From Streptomyces althioticus (GTDB taxonomy: Bacteria; Actinomycetota; Actinomycetes; Streptomycetales; Streptomycetaceae): a stretch of DNA of 64,000 nucleotides. A model generated the notes under the pieces. The model ran no database searches, was not told where the DNA came from, and saw nothing but the letters and a program-made list of their open reading frames with translations. The stretch lies in the NCBI GenBank assembly GCA_014649355.1, contig BMSW01000018.1, positions 62,001 to 126,000 of the forward strand, in the 5' to 3' direction. Made by a program: the position numbers and the translations under genes. The stretch's first letter is position 1, and every line of letters begins with the position of its first letter. Below are positions 1 to 8,269 of the stretch, piece after piece.

Positions 1-581
1 GTCCCCGCCGGGACCAGCATGGACGGCTCCAGCGAGCCCCCGGTGGCCCCGGCGACCAGCAGCTCCGCGTCCGGTCCCGTCAGCACCCGGCCCCCGTCGA
101 ACGGGTCGGCCAGCACCTGCCCGGCGCCCGGTCCCTCCGAGGCGCCGAAGCCCACGACGAAGTGCCCGGGCAGCGCCACGCCGTACACCGGCGCGCCCGC
201 CCGCCGGGCCACCTCGATCCACACCACCGACAGCAGGATCGGCAGCCCGCGCCGCCGCCGCAGCACCTCGTGCAGCAGCGAGGACTCCAGCCGCCGGTAG
301 TCGTCCGGCAGGCCGTGGAAGCCGTACCGCTCGCCCAGCAGGTCCCGCAGCGCCACCGCCCACGCGTGCGGCGAGCCCGGCCGGTGCGGCAGCTCGCCCG
401 CCAGCCGGTCCAGCTCGATCTCCACCGCGTCCATGCCGGCCTCGTCGAGCCGGCCGTCGCCCTCCGCGGCCACCAGCAGGCACAGCGCGGACAGGCCGGG
501 CCGCTCGCTGCGCAGCTCCTCGGCGAACCGCTCGCGCAGTTCGGCGGAGCGTGCCGGGGGAGGGGGACAGGGGGACGGCAT
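1..581 (-). CDS. SirB1/transglutaminase-like protein (3' end beyond window)
   Basis: Partial gene running off the left edge; about 193 codons are visible from the ATG at 581. The translation has the hallmarks of the Transglut_core2 (SirB1) family: the block LLHEVLRRRRGLPILLSVVW, then ALPGHFVVGF with the conserved GHF histidine, then a DPFDGG motif. Family members have a transglutaminase/cysteine-protease-like fold, but their biochemical role is poorly known, so I assign no reaction. The start lies 17 nt after the stop of the upstream GNAT gene on the same strand, so the two are probably cotranscribed. The first 12 residues are proline-rich and not conserved-looking; a slightly different start is possible. 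Confidence 0.8.
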   Translation of the reverse strand, partial: MPSPCPPPPARSAELRERFAEELRSERPGLSALCLLVAAEGDGRLDEAGMDAVEIELDRLAGELPHRPGSPHAWAVALRDLLGERYGFHGLPDDYRRLESSLLHEVLRRRRGLPILLSVVWIEVARRAGAPVYGVALPGHFVVGFGASEGPGAGQVLADPFDGGRVLTGPDAELLVAGATGGSLEPSMLVPAG

Positions 582-598
582 ACCCGGTTCGTGCCCGC

Positions 599-1687
599 TC
601 ACGACGCCCCGTCACCCACCGGGGCCGACGAATCCGGAGCGGATCCTTCCGATACAGGCTCCTCCGGTGCGCGGTAGTGGTGGTACGCGTGGTGCGGGGC
701 GAAGCCCAGACGGTCGTACAGCGCCCGCCCGCCCTCGTTGTCCGTCTCGACCTGCAGCCAGGCCGCCGAGGCGCCCTCCTCCAGCGCACGGGCGGCCAGC
801 GCCGCCATCACGGCCGTGGCCAGGCCCTCCCGCCGCCGCGCCGGATCCACCTCGACCGCCGCGAACCCCGCCCACCGGCCGTCCACGACACACCGCCCGA
901 TCGCGGCCGGCGCCTCGGCGCCCGGCTCGCCCGGCACGGTCGCGAACCACACCGACGGCTCACCCGGGGCCGGGGCGCCCGGGGATCCTCCGCCCAGCAC
1001 CCGCAGGGCCACCTCGCTCACCCCCTTGCGCCGGTACCGAGCCAGCCACGCCTCGTCCGCGTCCCGGGACAGCAGCACCCCGGACGTGCCGTCACCCAGG
1101 TCGGCGACCGGGGCCAGTCCGCCCGTCCACAGCTCGGCGGTCACCTCGCGGACCCACCCGCGCCGCTCCAGCTCGGCGCACAGCAGCTCCTGCGTGCCCT
1201 CCGCGCCGGTCGCGGTCTGCACGTACGCCGGCAGCCCCCGGGCCGCGTACCAGCGGCGTACGGCCGTCAGCGCGTCGTCGAGCGGCAGGCCCGGGTCGCC
1301 CAGCGGCAGCACCGAGTTGGCCCGCCGCGTGAAACCCGCGGCCGCCCTCAGCTCCCACTCGCCGAGCCGCTCGCTCTCCACCGGCCGCCAGCCGCGCGCG
1401 GCCACCCGCGCCAGTTCCCCGTAGGACGCGGCGGGCCCGCGCCGACGCGCCGGGGCGGCCGGAACGACCTTCCCCGCGACCAGCGCCGACTCGGCGACGT
1501 GCACACTTTCACCGCTCTTCCTTGTGATCCGCAACACACCGTTGTCCCATGATGTGAGAACCCCGAGCGTGTCGCTGAACTTCTCACCCGAGGGACCATG
1601 TTCGATCAAGCTCCTCACGGAGACCCGTTTTCCCACGTCAGCAGCGGTGATACGGACCTCGAGGCGCCCGGCGGCCGATATTTCCAC
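599..1687 (-). CDS. GNAT-family N-acetyltransferase with N-terminal SH3-like domain
   Basis: 362 residues from a GTG at 1687, preceded by a good ribosome site (GGAGGGGTGA). Residues 1-80 (EVRITAADVGKRVSVRSLIE onward) look like the small beta-barrel domain found in front of some actinobacterial GNAT proteins. The C-terminal ~150 residues carry the acetyl-CoA fold: AAIGRCVVDGRWAGFAAVEV, the loop RRREGLATAVMAALAARALE (motif A) and LQVETDNEGGRALYDRLGF (motif B). It is probably a cytoplasmic acetyltransferase; the acceptor substrate cannot be told. The gene is divergent from fdxA, with about 140 bp between the starts for both promoters, and heads a transcription unit with the SirB1-like gene. Confidence 0.85.
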   Translation of the reverse strand: MEISAAGRLEVRITAADVGKRVSVRSLIEHGPSGEKFSDTLGVLTSWDNGVLRITRKSGESVHVAESALVAGKVVPAAPARRRGPAASYGELARVAARGWRPVESERLGEWELRAAAGFTRRANSVLPLGDPGLPLDDALTAVRRWYAARGLPAYVQTATGAEGTQELLCAELERRGWVREVTAELWTGGLAPVADLGDGTSGVLLSRDADEAWLARYRRKGVSEVALRVLGGGSPGAPAPGEPSVWFATVPGEPGAEAPAAIGRCVVDGRWAGFAAVEVDPARRREGLATAVMAALAARALEEGASAAWLQVETDNEGGRALYDRLGFAPHHAYHHYRAPEEPVSEGSAPDSSAPVGDGAS

Positions 1688-1827
1688 AGGTCAGTTCACC
1701 CCTCCTGTTCGGATCATGCTCCGGAACGGAGATACTAGGGGCGGGCATCGACGACGCCGCGCTCCCGCGCGCCAGGCGGCGGAGCCTGAGGAGGCCCGCC
1801 AGCGCCCTATCGAGGAGGAACGACAGC

Positions 1828-2145
1828 GTGACCTACGTCATCGCGCAGCCTTGTGTCGACGTCAAGGACAAGGCGTGCATCGAGGAGTGCCCGGTCGACT
1901 GCATCTACGAGGGCCAGCGGTCCTTGTACATCCACCCGGACGAATGCGTCGACTGCGGCGCCTGTGAACCGGTCTGCCCGGTCGAGGCCATCTTCTACGA
2001 GGACGACACCCCGGAGGAGTGGAAGGACTACTACAAGGCGAACGTCGAGTTCTTCGACGAGCTCGGCTCCCCGGGCGGCGCCAGCAAGCTCGGGCTGATC
2101 GAGCGGGACCACCCGTTCATCGCCGCGCTGCCGCCGCAGGCCTGA
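1828..2145 (+). CDS. fdxA: 7Fe (3Fe-4S/4Fe-4S) ferredoxin
   Basis: 105 residues from a GTG at 1828 with GAGGAGG about 10 nt upstream. The cysteines are exactly those of Azotobacter-type seven-iron ferredoxins: C9, C17 and C50 fit the 3Fe-4S site and C21, C40, C43 and C46 the 4Fe-4S site, with C25 matching the free cysteine of the family. The C-terminal half (EEWKDYYKANVEFFDELGSP) is typical of actinobacterial FdxA/FdxC. It is a small soluble electron carrier whose partner is unknown. It lies directly upstream of dapC, as fdxC and dapC do in mycobacteria (from memory), but a stem-loop separates them, so dapC may be only partly read from here. Confidence 0.95.
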   Translation: MTYVIAQPCVDVKDKACIEECPVDCIYEGQRSLYIHPDECVDCGACEPVCPVEAIFYEDDTPEEWKDYYKANVEFFDELGSPGGASKLGLIERDHPFIAALPPQA

Positions 2146-2181
2146 TCGTCCCGCAGCGGTCCCGCACCGACGCGTCGCCCC

Positions 2182-2215
2182 CGGTCCCGTACGGCCTGCC
2201 CGCCGTACGGGACCG
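2182..2215 (+). terminator. Stem-loop between fdxA and dapC
   Basis: Perfect 13-bp inverted repeat (arms 2182-2194 and 2203-2215, 8-nt loop) with no U-tract. It may attenuate or terminate fdxA transcription, or protect the 3' end of the fdxA message. Confidence 0.6.
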
Positions 2216-2250
2216 AGGCGTTCGCCGAACCAGAAAGTGAGCCCCCGCCC

Positions 2251-3348
2251 GTGTCCGCAGTCTCCGACCGGCTGCCCGCCTTCCCCTGGGACAAGCTGGA
2301 GCCGTACAAGAAGACGGCCGCCGCGCACCCCGACGGCATCGTCGACCTCTCGGTCGGCACGCCCGTCGACCCGGTGCCCGAGCACATCCAGAAGGCGCTG
2401 ATCGACGCGGCGGACTCGCCGGGCTATCCCACGGTGTGGGGCACCCCGGAACTGCGGGACGCGCTCACCCGCTGGGTGGAGCACCGGCTCGGCGCCCGCG
2501 AGGTCACCCACCGGCACGTCCTGCCGGTCGTCGGCTCCAAGGAACTCGTCGCCTGGCTCCCCACCCAGCTCGGCCTCGGCCCCGGCGACCAGGTCGCCTT
2601 CCCGCGCCTGGCCTACCCGACGTACGAGGTCGGCGCCCGCCTGGCGCGCGCCGAGCACGTGGCGTACGACGACCCGACCGAGCTGGACCCCACGCGGCTG
2701 AAGCTGCTGTGGCTCAACTCGCCGTCCAACCCGACGGGCCGGGTGCTGTCCAAGGCGGAGCTGACCCGGATCGTCGCCTGGGCCCGCGAGCACGGCGTCC
2801 TCGTCCTCTCCGACGAGTGCTACATCGAGCTCGGCTGGGAGGCCGACCCCGTCTCCGTGCTCCACCCGGACGTCAACGGCGGCTCCTACGACGGCATCGT
2901 CGCCGTCCACTCCCTGTCCAAGCGGTCCAACCTGGCCGGCTACCGCGCCGCGTTCCTGGCCGGCGACCCGGCCGTGCTCGGCCCGCTGCTCCAGATCCGC
3001 AAGCACGGCGGCATGATGACGCCGGCGCCCACCCAGGCGGCCGTGGTGGCGGCCCTCGGTGACGACGAGCACGTCCGCGTCCAGCGCGAGCGGTACGCGG
3101 CCCGCCGCACCGCCCTGCGCGACGCGCTGCTCGCCCACGGCTTCCGCATCGAGCACAGCGAGGCCAGCCTCTACCTGTGGGCCACGCGCGACGAGTCCTG
3201 CTGGGACACCGTCGCCCACCTCGCCGACCGCGGCATCCTGGTCGCCCCCGGCTACTTCTACGGCCCCGCCGGCGACCGCTTCGTCCGCGTGGCCCTGACC
3301 GCGACGGACGAACGGGTCCGGGCGGCGGTCACCCGCCTCACCGCCTGA
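2251..3348 (+). CDS. dapC: Succinyldiaminopimelate transaminase DapC
   Basis: 365 residues from a GTG at 2251. Fold-type I (class I/II) PLP aminotransferase: the NSPSNPTGRVL block, the LSDECYIELGW block with the PLP-contacting Asp and Tyr, and SLSKRSNLAGYR with the Schiff-base lysine K224. Length and the opening SDRLPAFPWDKLEPYKK are typical of actinobacterial DapC, which transfers an amino group from glutamate to N-succinyl-2-amino-6-ketopimelate in the succinylase branch of diaminopimelate/lysine synthesis. The adjacent ferredoxin and the nearby dapE, the next-step enzyme of the same branch, support the call over a generic aminotransferase. Confidence 0.93.
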   Translation: MSAVSDRLPAFPWDKLEPYKKTAAAHPDGIVDLSVGTPVDPVPEHIQKALIDAADSPGYPTVWGTPELRDALTRWVEHRLGAREVTHRHVLPVVGSKELVAWLPTQLGLGPGDQVAFPRLAYPTYEVGARLARAEHVAYDDPTELDPTRLKLLWLNSPSNPTGRVLSKAELTRIVAWAREHGVLVLSDECYIELGWEADPVSVLHPDVNGGSYDGIVAVHSLSKRSNLAGYRAAFLAGDPAVLGPLLQIRKHGGMMTPAPTQAAVVAALGDDEHVRVQRERYAARRTALRDALLAHGFRIEHSEASLYLWATRDESCWDTVAHLADRGILVAPGYFYGPAGDRFVRVALTATDERVRAAVTRLTA

Positions 3349-3373
3349 CCGCACCGAGACCGCTCCGGACACA

Positions 3374-3412
3374 CCGAAGGGGCCCGGGGGGAGAGATCCC
3401 GGGCCCCTTCGG
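3374..3412. terminator. Bidirectional terminator hairpin
   Basis: Perfect 15-bp inverted repeat (3374-3388 and 3398-3412, 9-nt loop), G+C-rich, between the convergent dapC and the small secreted-protein gene. It can end transcription from both sides. Confidence 0.85.
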
Positions 3413-3442
3413 CTTCGCCGGGGGTCGCCTTCGGCGGAGGGG

Positions 3443-3781
3443 TCAGCCGAGAGGCAGGCCCTTGACCGGCAGGTTCTTCGTCGGGCCGCCCTTGCCGAGG
3501 GAGTCGGTCGGCAGCTCCTTCACCACCGGCACGGCCTTCTTCACGGTCTTGCCCGCGGCCGGGGCCACCTCGGTCGCGTCCGGGGTGGTCTTGCCGACGC
3601 CCCGCGTCACGTTGTCCACGGTCTTGCCGGGCGCACCGTCCAGGGCGCTCAGCCCGAGGTTCGGGGCGGACGGCAGCGCCGGCGCCGCGCTCGCGGAACC
3701 GGCCGCACCGACCCCGGCGGCCGCTCCCGCAGCGACGAGCAGCGCGGCACGGGCGATCCGACGGGTCAGGGGGAGGGACAT
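3443..3781 (-). CDS. Small secreted protein of unknown function
   Basis: 112 residues starting at the ATG at 3781 (AAGGAG upstream). A larger open frame exists, but the signal peptide begins exactly here: RR followed by a hydrophobic stretch and an ASA cleavage motif near residue 33. The mature part is rich in Gly, Lys, Pro and Val, with repeated GK(T/G)V motifs and no recognisable domain. Such Streptomyces proteins have sometimes been labelled ATP-binding, but no P-loop or nucleotide fold is present. Convergent with dapC across a strong terminator. Confidence 0.7.
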   Translation of the reverse strand: MSLPLTRRIARAALLVAAGAAAGVGAAGSASAAPALPSAPNLGLSALDGAPGKTVDNVTRGVGKTTPDATEVAPAAGKTVKKAVPVVKELPTDSLGKGGPTKNLPVKGLPLG

Positions 3782-3978
3782 GGTGCTCCTTCGACGGCAG
3801 ACAACGATGGTGTCCGGGCGACGGGTCAGGACCGGCCGCCCGGACGCACTGATTACCGCCCGACCGCCAAGAAGGTTGCGCGCGTGTCCGGCAAAGAGTC
3901 GGCAATGCGGCGCAATGTCGGACCCGCGCAACGCCTCCGGGTGATCACCCGCACGCCTGCTCGGCAACGCCCGCGCGC

Positions 3979-4965
3979 CTACTGCCCCGTGGTGATGCGG
4001 ACCGCGTCCGCTTCCCCGTCCGGTCCCGTCGGCGCCTTGCTGTCGAGCGGCCGCCACTGACTGTCGGTGTGCCCGGCGACCCACTCCCGGCCGGCGTAGG
4101 AAACACTCCGTATGTGCAGCTCGGAGGCGTTGGCCACGGCCCAGTGGGCCAGCTGCCAACCCCGCGCCCCGGCGTCCCGCCGGTCGCCGGCCACGGCCGT
4201 GACAGGCAGCGTCACGGTGCCGTCGCCGGATTCCGCTTCCGGGGTGGGCGCGGCCGACGAGGACGACTGGCCCTTGCCGTCGTCCACCTCGGCGCCCGCC
4301 GGCGCCAGCACGTCCCGCCCGAAGTCCCGGGCCAGCGCGGCCCGCACCGCGTCCGCGCCCTTCGCCCGGGTCGCCGCCGGACGGCCGTCGCACGTCAGCG
4401 TCGCCCCCGCGCGCCCGGTGAGGGCGGCGGCGAGCAGCGTGGCGTCCGGCTCGTGCTTGGCGTACGCCTGCGGGAAGCCGCTGCGCTGCACCTTCTGCGC
4501 GGCCACGGTGAGCGGCAGCCGCGTGTAACCGGGCACCTTCTCCAGGTGCTCGTAGAACTTCTCCGACGCGTACGCCGGGTCCATGATCTGCTGCGGCGTG
4601 CCCCAGCCCTGCGAGGGGCGCTGCTGGAACAGGCCCACCGAGTCGCGGTCGCCGTAGTCGATGTTGCGCAGCGCCGACTCCTGGAGGGCGGTCGCCAGCG
4701 CGATGGTCACGGCCCGCTCGGGCAGGTCGCGCGCGGTGCCCACGGCGGTGATCGTCGCCGCGTTCACCGCCTGCTCGGGAGTGAACTCGTAGGTCGCCCC
4801 GTCGCCCTTGCCGGACACGACCTTGCAGCCCGGGCCGCCCGTGCCTCCGGTGACGTACTGCACCACGAGGTAACCGGCGACCGCTGACAGCACCGCGAAG
4901 GCCGCGCCGCAGCGGAGCAGACGGCCGCGGCGCTTGCGCTGGGGAGTGGGGGACGGCTCTGGCAC
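3979..4965 (-). CDS. Membrane-anchored protein with lysozyme-like motif
   Basis: 328 residues from a GTG at 4965. Basic N-terminus, then one membrane segment at about residues 19-37, so the protein faces outside. Residues ~70-160 include ALATALQESALRNIDYGDRD followed by GLFQQRPSQGWGT, a Glu-containing motif resembling the active-site region of soluble-lytic-transglycosylase/lysozyme-like folds. The C-terminal ~120 residues include a Ser/Pro linker and a small domain with the AHWAVANA pattern. Homologues are, as I recall, often called heavy-metal transporter; nothing here supports transport. A cell-wall hydrolase-like role is inference. A GTACT-N4-AGTAC palindrome lies 10 bp upstream of the start. 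Confidence 0.7.
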   Translation of the reverse strand: MPEPSPTPQRKRRGRLLRCGAAFAVLSAVAGYLVVQYVTGGTGGPGCKVVSGKGDGATYEFTPEQAVNAATITAVGTARDLPERAVTIALATALQESALRNIDYGDRDSVGLFQQRPSQGWGTPQQIMDPAYASEKFYEHLEKVPGYTRLPLTVAAQKVQRSGFPQAYAKHEPDATLLAAALTGRAGATLTCDGRPAATRAKGADAVRAALARDFGRDVLAPAGAEVDDGKGQSSSSAAPTPEAESGDGTVTLPVTAVAGDRRDAGARGWQLAHWAVANASELHIRSVSYAGREWVAGHTDSQWRPLDSKAPTGPDGEADAVRITTGQ

Positions 4966-4974
4966 GCGTACAAG

Positions 4975-4988
4975 GTACTGGAGAGTAC
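4975..4988. promoter_or_regulatory. Palindrome GTACT-N4-AGTAC (candidate operator)
   Basis: 14-bp perfect dyad immediately upstream of the lysozyme-like gene. The same arms and spacing recur at 10231-10244, upstream of the enoyl-CoA hydratase. The regulator is unknown. Confidence 0.4.
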
Positions 4989-5036
4989 GTTCTTGTGTGA
5001 GCCGGGTGTGGACAGTGGTCCGTGAGCCGCCCGCGC

Positions 5037-5042
5037 TAGGGT
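5037..5042 (+). promoter_or_regulatory. -10 box (TAGGGT) of leaderless dapE promoter
   Basis: TAGGGT ends 7 nt before the dapE ATG and no Shine-Dalgarno sequence is present. This spacing puts the transcription start at or next to the A of the start codon, as in leaderless actinobacterial mRNAs. No convincing -35 element was found. Confidence 0.5.
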
Positions 5043-5049
5043 CGACGGC

Positions 5050-6129
5050 ATGGCCGACACCGCGCTTGACCTCACGCTGGACGCCGCGCGCCTCACCGCG
5101 CAGCTCGTCGACTTCCCCTCCGAGAGCGGCACCGAGAAGCCGCTGGCGGACGCGATCGAGACGGCGCTGCGCGCGCTGCCGCACCTGACGGTCGACCGGC
5201 ACGGCAACAACGTCGTGGCCCGCACCGGCCTCGGCCGCCCGGAGCGGGTGATCCTCGCCGGCCACATCGACACGGTGCCGATCGCCGGCAACGTGCCCTC
5301 GCGCCTCGACGAGGACGGCGTCCTGTGGGGCTGCGGCACCTGCGACATGAAGGCGGGCGTCGCCGTCCAGCTCCGCATCGCGGCCACCGTCCCCGAGCCC
5401 AACCGCGACCTCACCTTCGTCTTCTACGACAACGAGGAGGTCGCCGCCGACCTCAACGGCCTGGGGCACGTCGCCGACGCGCACCCCGAGTGGCTGGAGG
5501 GCGACTTCGCGGTCCTCCTGGAGCCCTCCGACGGGCAGGTCGAGGGCGGCTGCCAGGGCACCCTCCGAGTGCTGCTGAAGACCTCCGGCGAGCGCGCCCA
5601 CTCCGCGCGCGGCTGGATGGGCTCCAACGCCATCCACGCCGCGGCCCCGATCCTTCAGCGCCTCGCCTCCTACGAGCCCCGGTGGCCGGTCATCGACGGC
5701 CTGGAGTACCGCGAGGGCCTCAACGCGGTCGGCATCTCCGGGGGCGTCGCCGGCAACGTCATCCCCGACGAGTGCGTCGTCACGGTGAACTTCCGCTACG
5801 CACCCGACCGCACCGAGGAGGAGGCCCTGGCGCACGTCCGGGAGGTCTTCGCGGACTGCGGCGTGACCGACTTCGTCGTCGACGACCACAGCGGCGCGGC
5901 CCTGCCCGGCCTGTCCCACCCGGCCGCCGCGGCCTTCATCGAGGCGGTGGGCGGCACCCCGCAGCCCAAGTACGGGTGGACCGACGTCTCCCGCTTCTCC
6001 GCGCTGGGCGTCCCCGCCGTGAACTACGGCCCCGGCAACCCCCACCTGGCCCACAGGCGGGACGAGCGCGTCGACACCGCCAAGATCCTCGCGGGGGAGG
6101 AACGGCTGCGGTCCTGGCTGACCGCCTGA
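5050..6129 (+). CDS. dapE: Succinyl-diaminopimelate desuccinylase DapE
   Basis: 359 residues, ATG at 5050, probably read from a leaderless transcript. M20-family metallopeptidase: AGHIDTVP carries the first zinc ligand and catalytic Asp, WGCGTCDMKAGVAV the bridging Asp, VFYDNEEVAA the catalytic Glu-Glu pair, and GPGNPHLAHRRDE the late His ligand. SGERAHSARGWMGSNAIHAA is the dimerisation-domain block. Actinobacterial DapE hydrolyses N-succinyl-LL-diaminopimelate to succinate and LL-diaminopimelate for lysine and peptidoglycan. It sits 1.7 kb from dapC, the preceding pathway step, which supports DapE over a generic M20 peptidase. Divergent from the lysozyme-like gene. Confidence 0.93.
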   Translation: MADTALDLTLDAARLTAQLVDFPSESGTEKPLADAIETALRALPHLTVDRHGNNVVARTGLGRPERVILAGHIDTVPIAGNVPSRLDEDGVLWGCGTCDMKAGVAVQLRIAATVPEPNRDLTFVFYDNEEVAADLNGLGHVADAHPEWLEGDFAVLLEPSDGQVEGGCQGTLRVLLKTSGERAHSARGWMGSNAIHAAAPILQRLASYEPRWPVIDGLEYREGLNAVGISGGVAGNVIPDECVVTVNFRYAPDRTEEEALAHVREVFADCGVTDFVVDDHSGAALPGLSHPAAAAFIEAVGGTPQPKYGWTDVSRFSALGVPAVNYGPGNPHLAHRRDERVDTAKILAGEERLRSWLTA

Positions 6130-6249
6130 CCCCCGTACGGGCGGGTGCGCGTTTGGAACGCTCTCCCGTGGACATGCTGACGTCCCCCGCACGTAACCCG
6201 CGTAGATCTACGCTGAGGCGGTACGACCTGGCAAACGGAGGGAGCGCAC

Positions 6250-7008
6250 ATGGCTACGGGCAACCCTGAGGGGAAGCGGCAGCCGCCGGAGGAGAAGCGC
6301 CTGGGGCCGGTCCTCCGCCGGCGCGGGCAGGTGGACTCCAGCACCACCGACCAGCGGCTGCTGGACGAGCGCGCGCCGAGCGACTGGGTGCACACCGACC
6401 CCTGGCGGGTGCTGCGCATCCAGTCGGAGTTCATCGAGGGCTTCGGCACCCTGGCCGAACTCCCGCCCGCGATCAGCGTCTTCGGATCCGCCCGCACCCC
6501 CGCGGAGTCGCCCGAGTACGAGGCCGGGGTGCGGCTCGGCCGCGGCCTGGTCGAGGCGGGCTTCGCCGTCATCACCGGCGGCGGCCCGGGCGCCATGGAG
6601 GCGGCCAACAAGGGCGCCCTGGAGGCCGACGGCGTGTCGGTCGGCCTCGGCATCGAGCTGCCCTTCGAGCAGGGCCTGAACCGGTACGTCGACATCGGCC
6701 TGAACTTCCGGTACTTCTTCGTCCGGAAGATGATGTTCGTCAAGTACGCGCAGGGCTTCGTCGTCCTGCCCGGCGGCCTCGGCACGCTCGACGAGCTCTT
6801 CGAGGCGCTCACCCTGGTGCAGACGCAGAAGGTCACCCAGTTCCCCATCGTGCTGTTCGGCACGGAGTACTGGGGCGGCCTCGTCGACTGGCTGCGCAAG
6901 ACGGTCATCGCCCAGGGCAAGGCGGCCGAGAAGGACCTGCTGCTGTTCCACGTCACGGACGACGTGGACGAGGCCGTGGCCCTGGTCTCCAAGGAAGCGG
7001 GCCGCTAG
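6250..7008 (+). CDS. LOG-family (TIGR00730) nucleoside 5'-monophosphate phosphoribohydrolase
   Basis: 252 residues from the ATG at 6250 with GGAGGGAG upstream. Rossmann-like LOG family: ITGGGPGAMEAANKGALE (nucleotide-binding loop) and LPGGLGTLDELFE (the PGGxGTxxE signature with the catalytic Glu). Family members cleave cytokinin riboside or AMP-type monophosphates to base and ribose-5-phosphate, though some are called lysine decarboxylase-like in error. The ~60-residue N-terminal extension is charged and typical of the long actinobacterial form. The TAG stop codon is shared with the left end of a MITE-like element, so the original 3' end may have been altered by insertion. Rv1205 in M. tuberculosis occupies the equivalent place between dapE and folP2. 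Confidence 0.88.
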   Translation: MATGNPEGKRQPPEEKRLGPVLRRRGQVDSSTTDQRLLDERAPSDWVHTDPWRVLRIQSEFIEGFGTLAELPPAISVFGSARTPAESPEYEAGVRLGRGLVEAGFAVITGGGPGAMEAANKGALEADGVSVGLGIELPFEQGLNRYVDIGLNFRYFFVRKMMFVKYAQGFVVLPGGLGTLDELFEALTLVQTQKVTQFPIVLFGTEYWGGLVDWLRKTVIAQGKAAEKDLLLFHVTDDVDEAVALVSKEAGR

Positions 7009-7228
7009 GGCCTTTCGTTCGGATCACCCCGGCGTCGCGGGGTCTGGCACGCACTCCCCCACTGCCCTGAACGGGCGTGGGGGTGCCCCCAGCGGCGTTG
7101 TCGTCGGTTGCCAACGCTCCGCGTTGACGCCCTCCTCCGCCTTGCAGCTGCACGCACCAGACCCCGCTCGGGTCGGCCAAAGACGCACCGCGTCTCACAA
7201 CCGGCCTGATCCAAACGAAAGGCCCTAG
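7005..7228. mobile_element. MITE-like element with 22-bp terminal inverted repeats
   Basis: 224-bp non-coding element. The ends 7005-7026 and 7207-7228 are inverted copies matching at 21 of 22 positions (mismatch at 7020). Both outer ends read CTAG, which could be a 4-bp target duplication. Inside, a second inverted pair (GCGGGGTCTGG near 7037, CCAGACCCCGC near 7171) lets the element fold into a long hairpin. It encodes no transposase. The CTAG flanks recall IS5-type YTAR targets; the family is inference. The left end overlaps the stop codon of the LOG gene, and the hairpin could double as a terminator toward the convergent folP2-like gene. Confidence 0.75.
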
Positions 7229-7276
7229 ACGCCCGCGGGGGCGGCCGGGTCGACGACCCCGCCGCCCCGGCTTCCG

Positions 7277-8137
7277 TCACGCCAGCCCGCGCCGCGCCAC
7301 CGCCGGCTCCCGGTCCCCGGCGATCGACGACACCATGTCCAGCACCTGACGGGTCTCGGCGACCTCGTGCACCCGGTACACCTGGGCGCCCAGCCACGCC
7401 GACACCGCCGTCGTCGCGAGCGTCCCCACGACCCGCTCCTTCACGGGGCGGTCCAGCGTCTCGCCGACGAAGTCCTTGTTGGACAGCGACACCAGCACGG
7501 GCCAGCCGGTGGCCACCATCTCGCCGAGCCGCCGGGTCGCCTCCAGGCTGTGCCGGGTGTTCTTCCCGAAGTCGTGCCCCGGGTCGATCATCACCGACTC
7601 CCGCGGCACGCCCAGCTCCACCGCCCGCTCGGCCAGCCCCAGGGTCACGTCGAGGATGTCCGCCATCACGTCGTTGTACGTCGCCCGGTGCGGCCGGGTC
7701 CGCGGTTCGGCCCCGCCCGCGTGCGTGCACACCAGTCCCGCGCCGTACCGCGCGGCCACCTCCGCCAGACGCGGGTCCACCCCGCCCCACGCGTCGTTCA
7801 GCATGTCCGCGCCCACCTCGCACACGGCCTCGCCGACCTCGTGCCGCCAGGTGTCCACGCTGATCACCACGTCCGGGAAGCGGCGGCGCACCTCGGCCAC
7901 GAAACCGACCGTCCGCCGCACCTCCTCCTCGGCCGACACCTCCTCGCCGGGCCCCGCCTTCACCCCGCCGATGTCGATGATCGCGGCGCCCTCGGCCACC
8001 GCCTGCTCCACGCGCGCGAGCGCCGGCTCGTCGCGGAAGGTGGCGCCCTGGTCGTAGAAGGAGTCCGGGGTCCGGTTCACGATCGCCATGATCACCCGCT
8101 CGTGCGGTGCGAATTCCCGCCTGCCCAGCCTGAGCAT
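7277..8137 (-). CDS. folP2: Dihydropteroate synthase-like protein, FolP2 type
   Basis: 286 residues from the ATG at 8137. TIM-barrel dihydropteroate synthase family: IMAIVNRTPDSFYDQGATF (the N-TPDSF signature), IIDIGGVKAGPGEEVSAEEE, VISVDTW, MLNDAWGG and the DPGHDFGKN phosphate/pterin-binding block. The signatures are of the FolP2 rather than FolP1 type: NRTPDSFYDQG instead of NVTPDSFSDGG, and GGVKAGPG instead of GGESTRPG. M. tuberculosis FolP2 is, to my knowledge, not an active dihydropteroate synthase, so folate synthesis should not be assumed. Convergent with the LOG gene, as in mycobacteria. Confidence 0.85.
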   Translation of the reverse strand: MLRLGRREFAPHERVIMAIVNRTPDSFYDQGATFRDEPALARVEQAVAEGAAIIDIGGVKAGPGEEVSAEEEVRRTVGFVAEVRRRFPDVVISVDTWRHEVGEAVCEVGADMLNDAWGGVDPRLAEVAARYGAGLVCTHAGGAEPRTRPHRATYNDVMADILDVTLGLAERAVELGVPRESVMIDPGHDFGKNTRHSLEATRRLGEMVATGWPVLVSLSNKDFVGETLDRPVKERVVGTLATTAVSAWLGAQVYRVHEVAETRQVLDMVSSIAGDREPAVARRGLA

Positions 8138-8269
8138 CCCCTGGAACCTCTCCTCGTCCGGCCGTCCGGGCCGCCTCCGTCCGCCCGGCGGTCCCGACTG
8201 TCAGACTCGCATGGCACGATCGGAGCCACACATCCGACTCCGACTCATCCGACCGTGGGGGCCCCGGCG

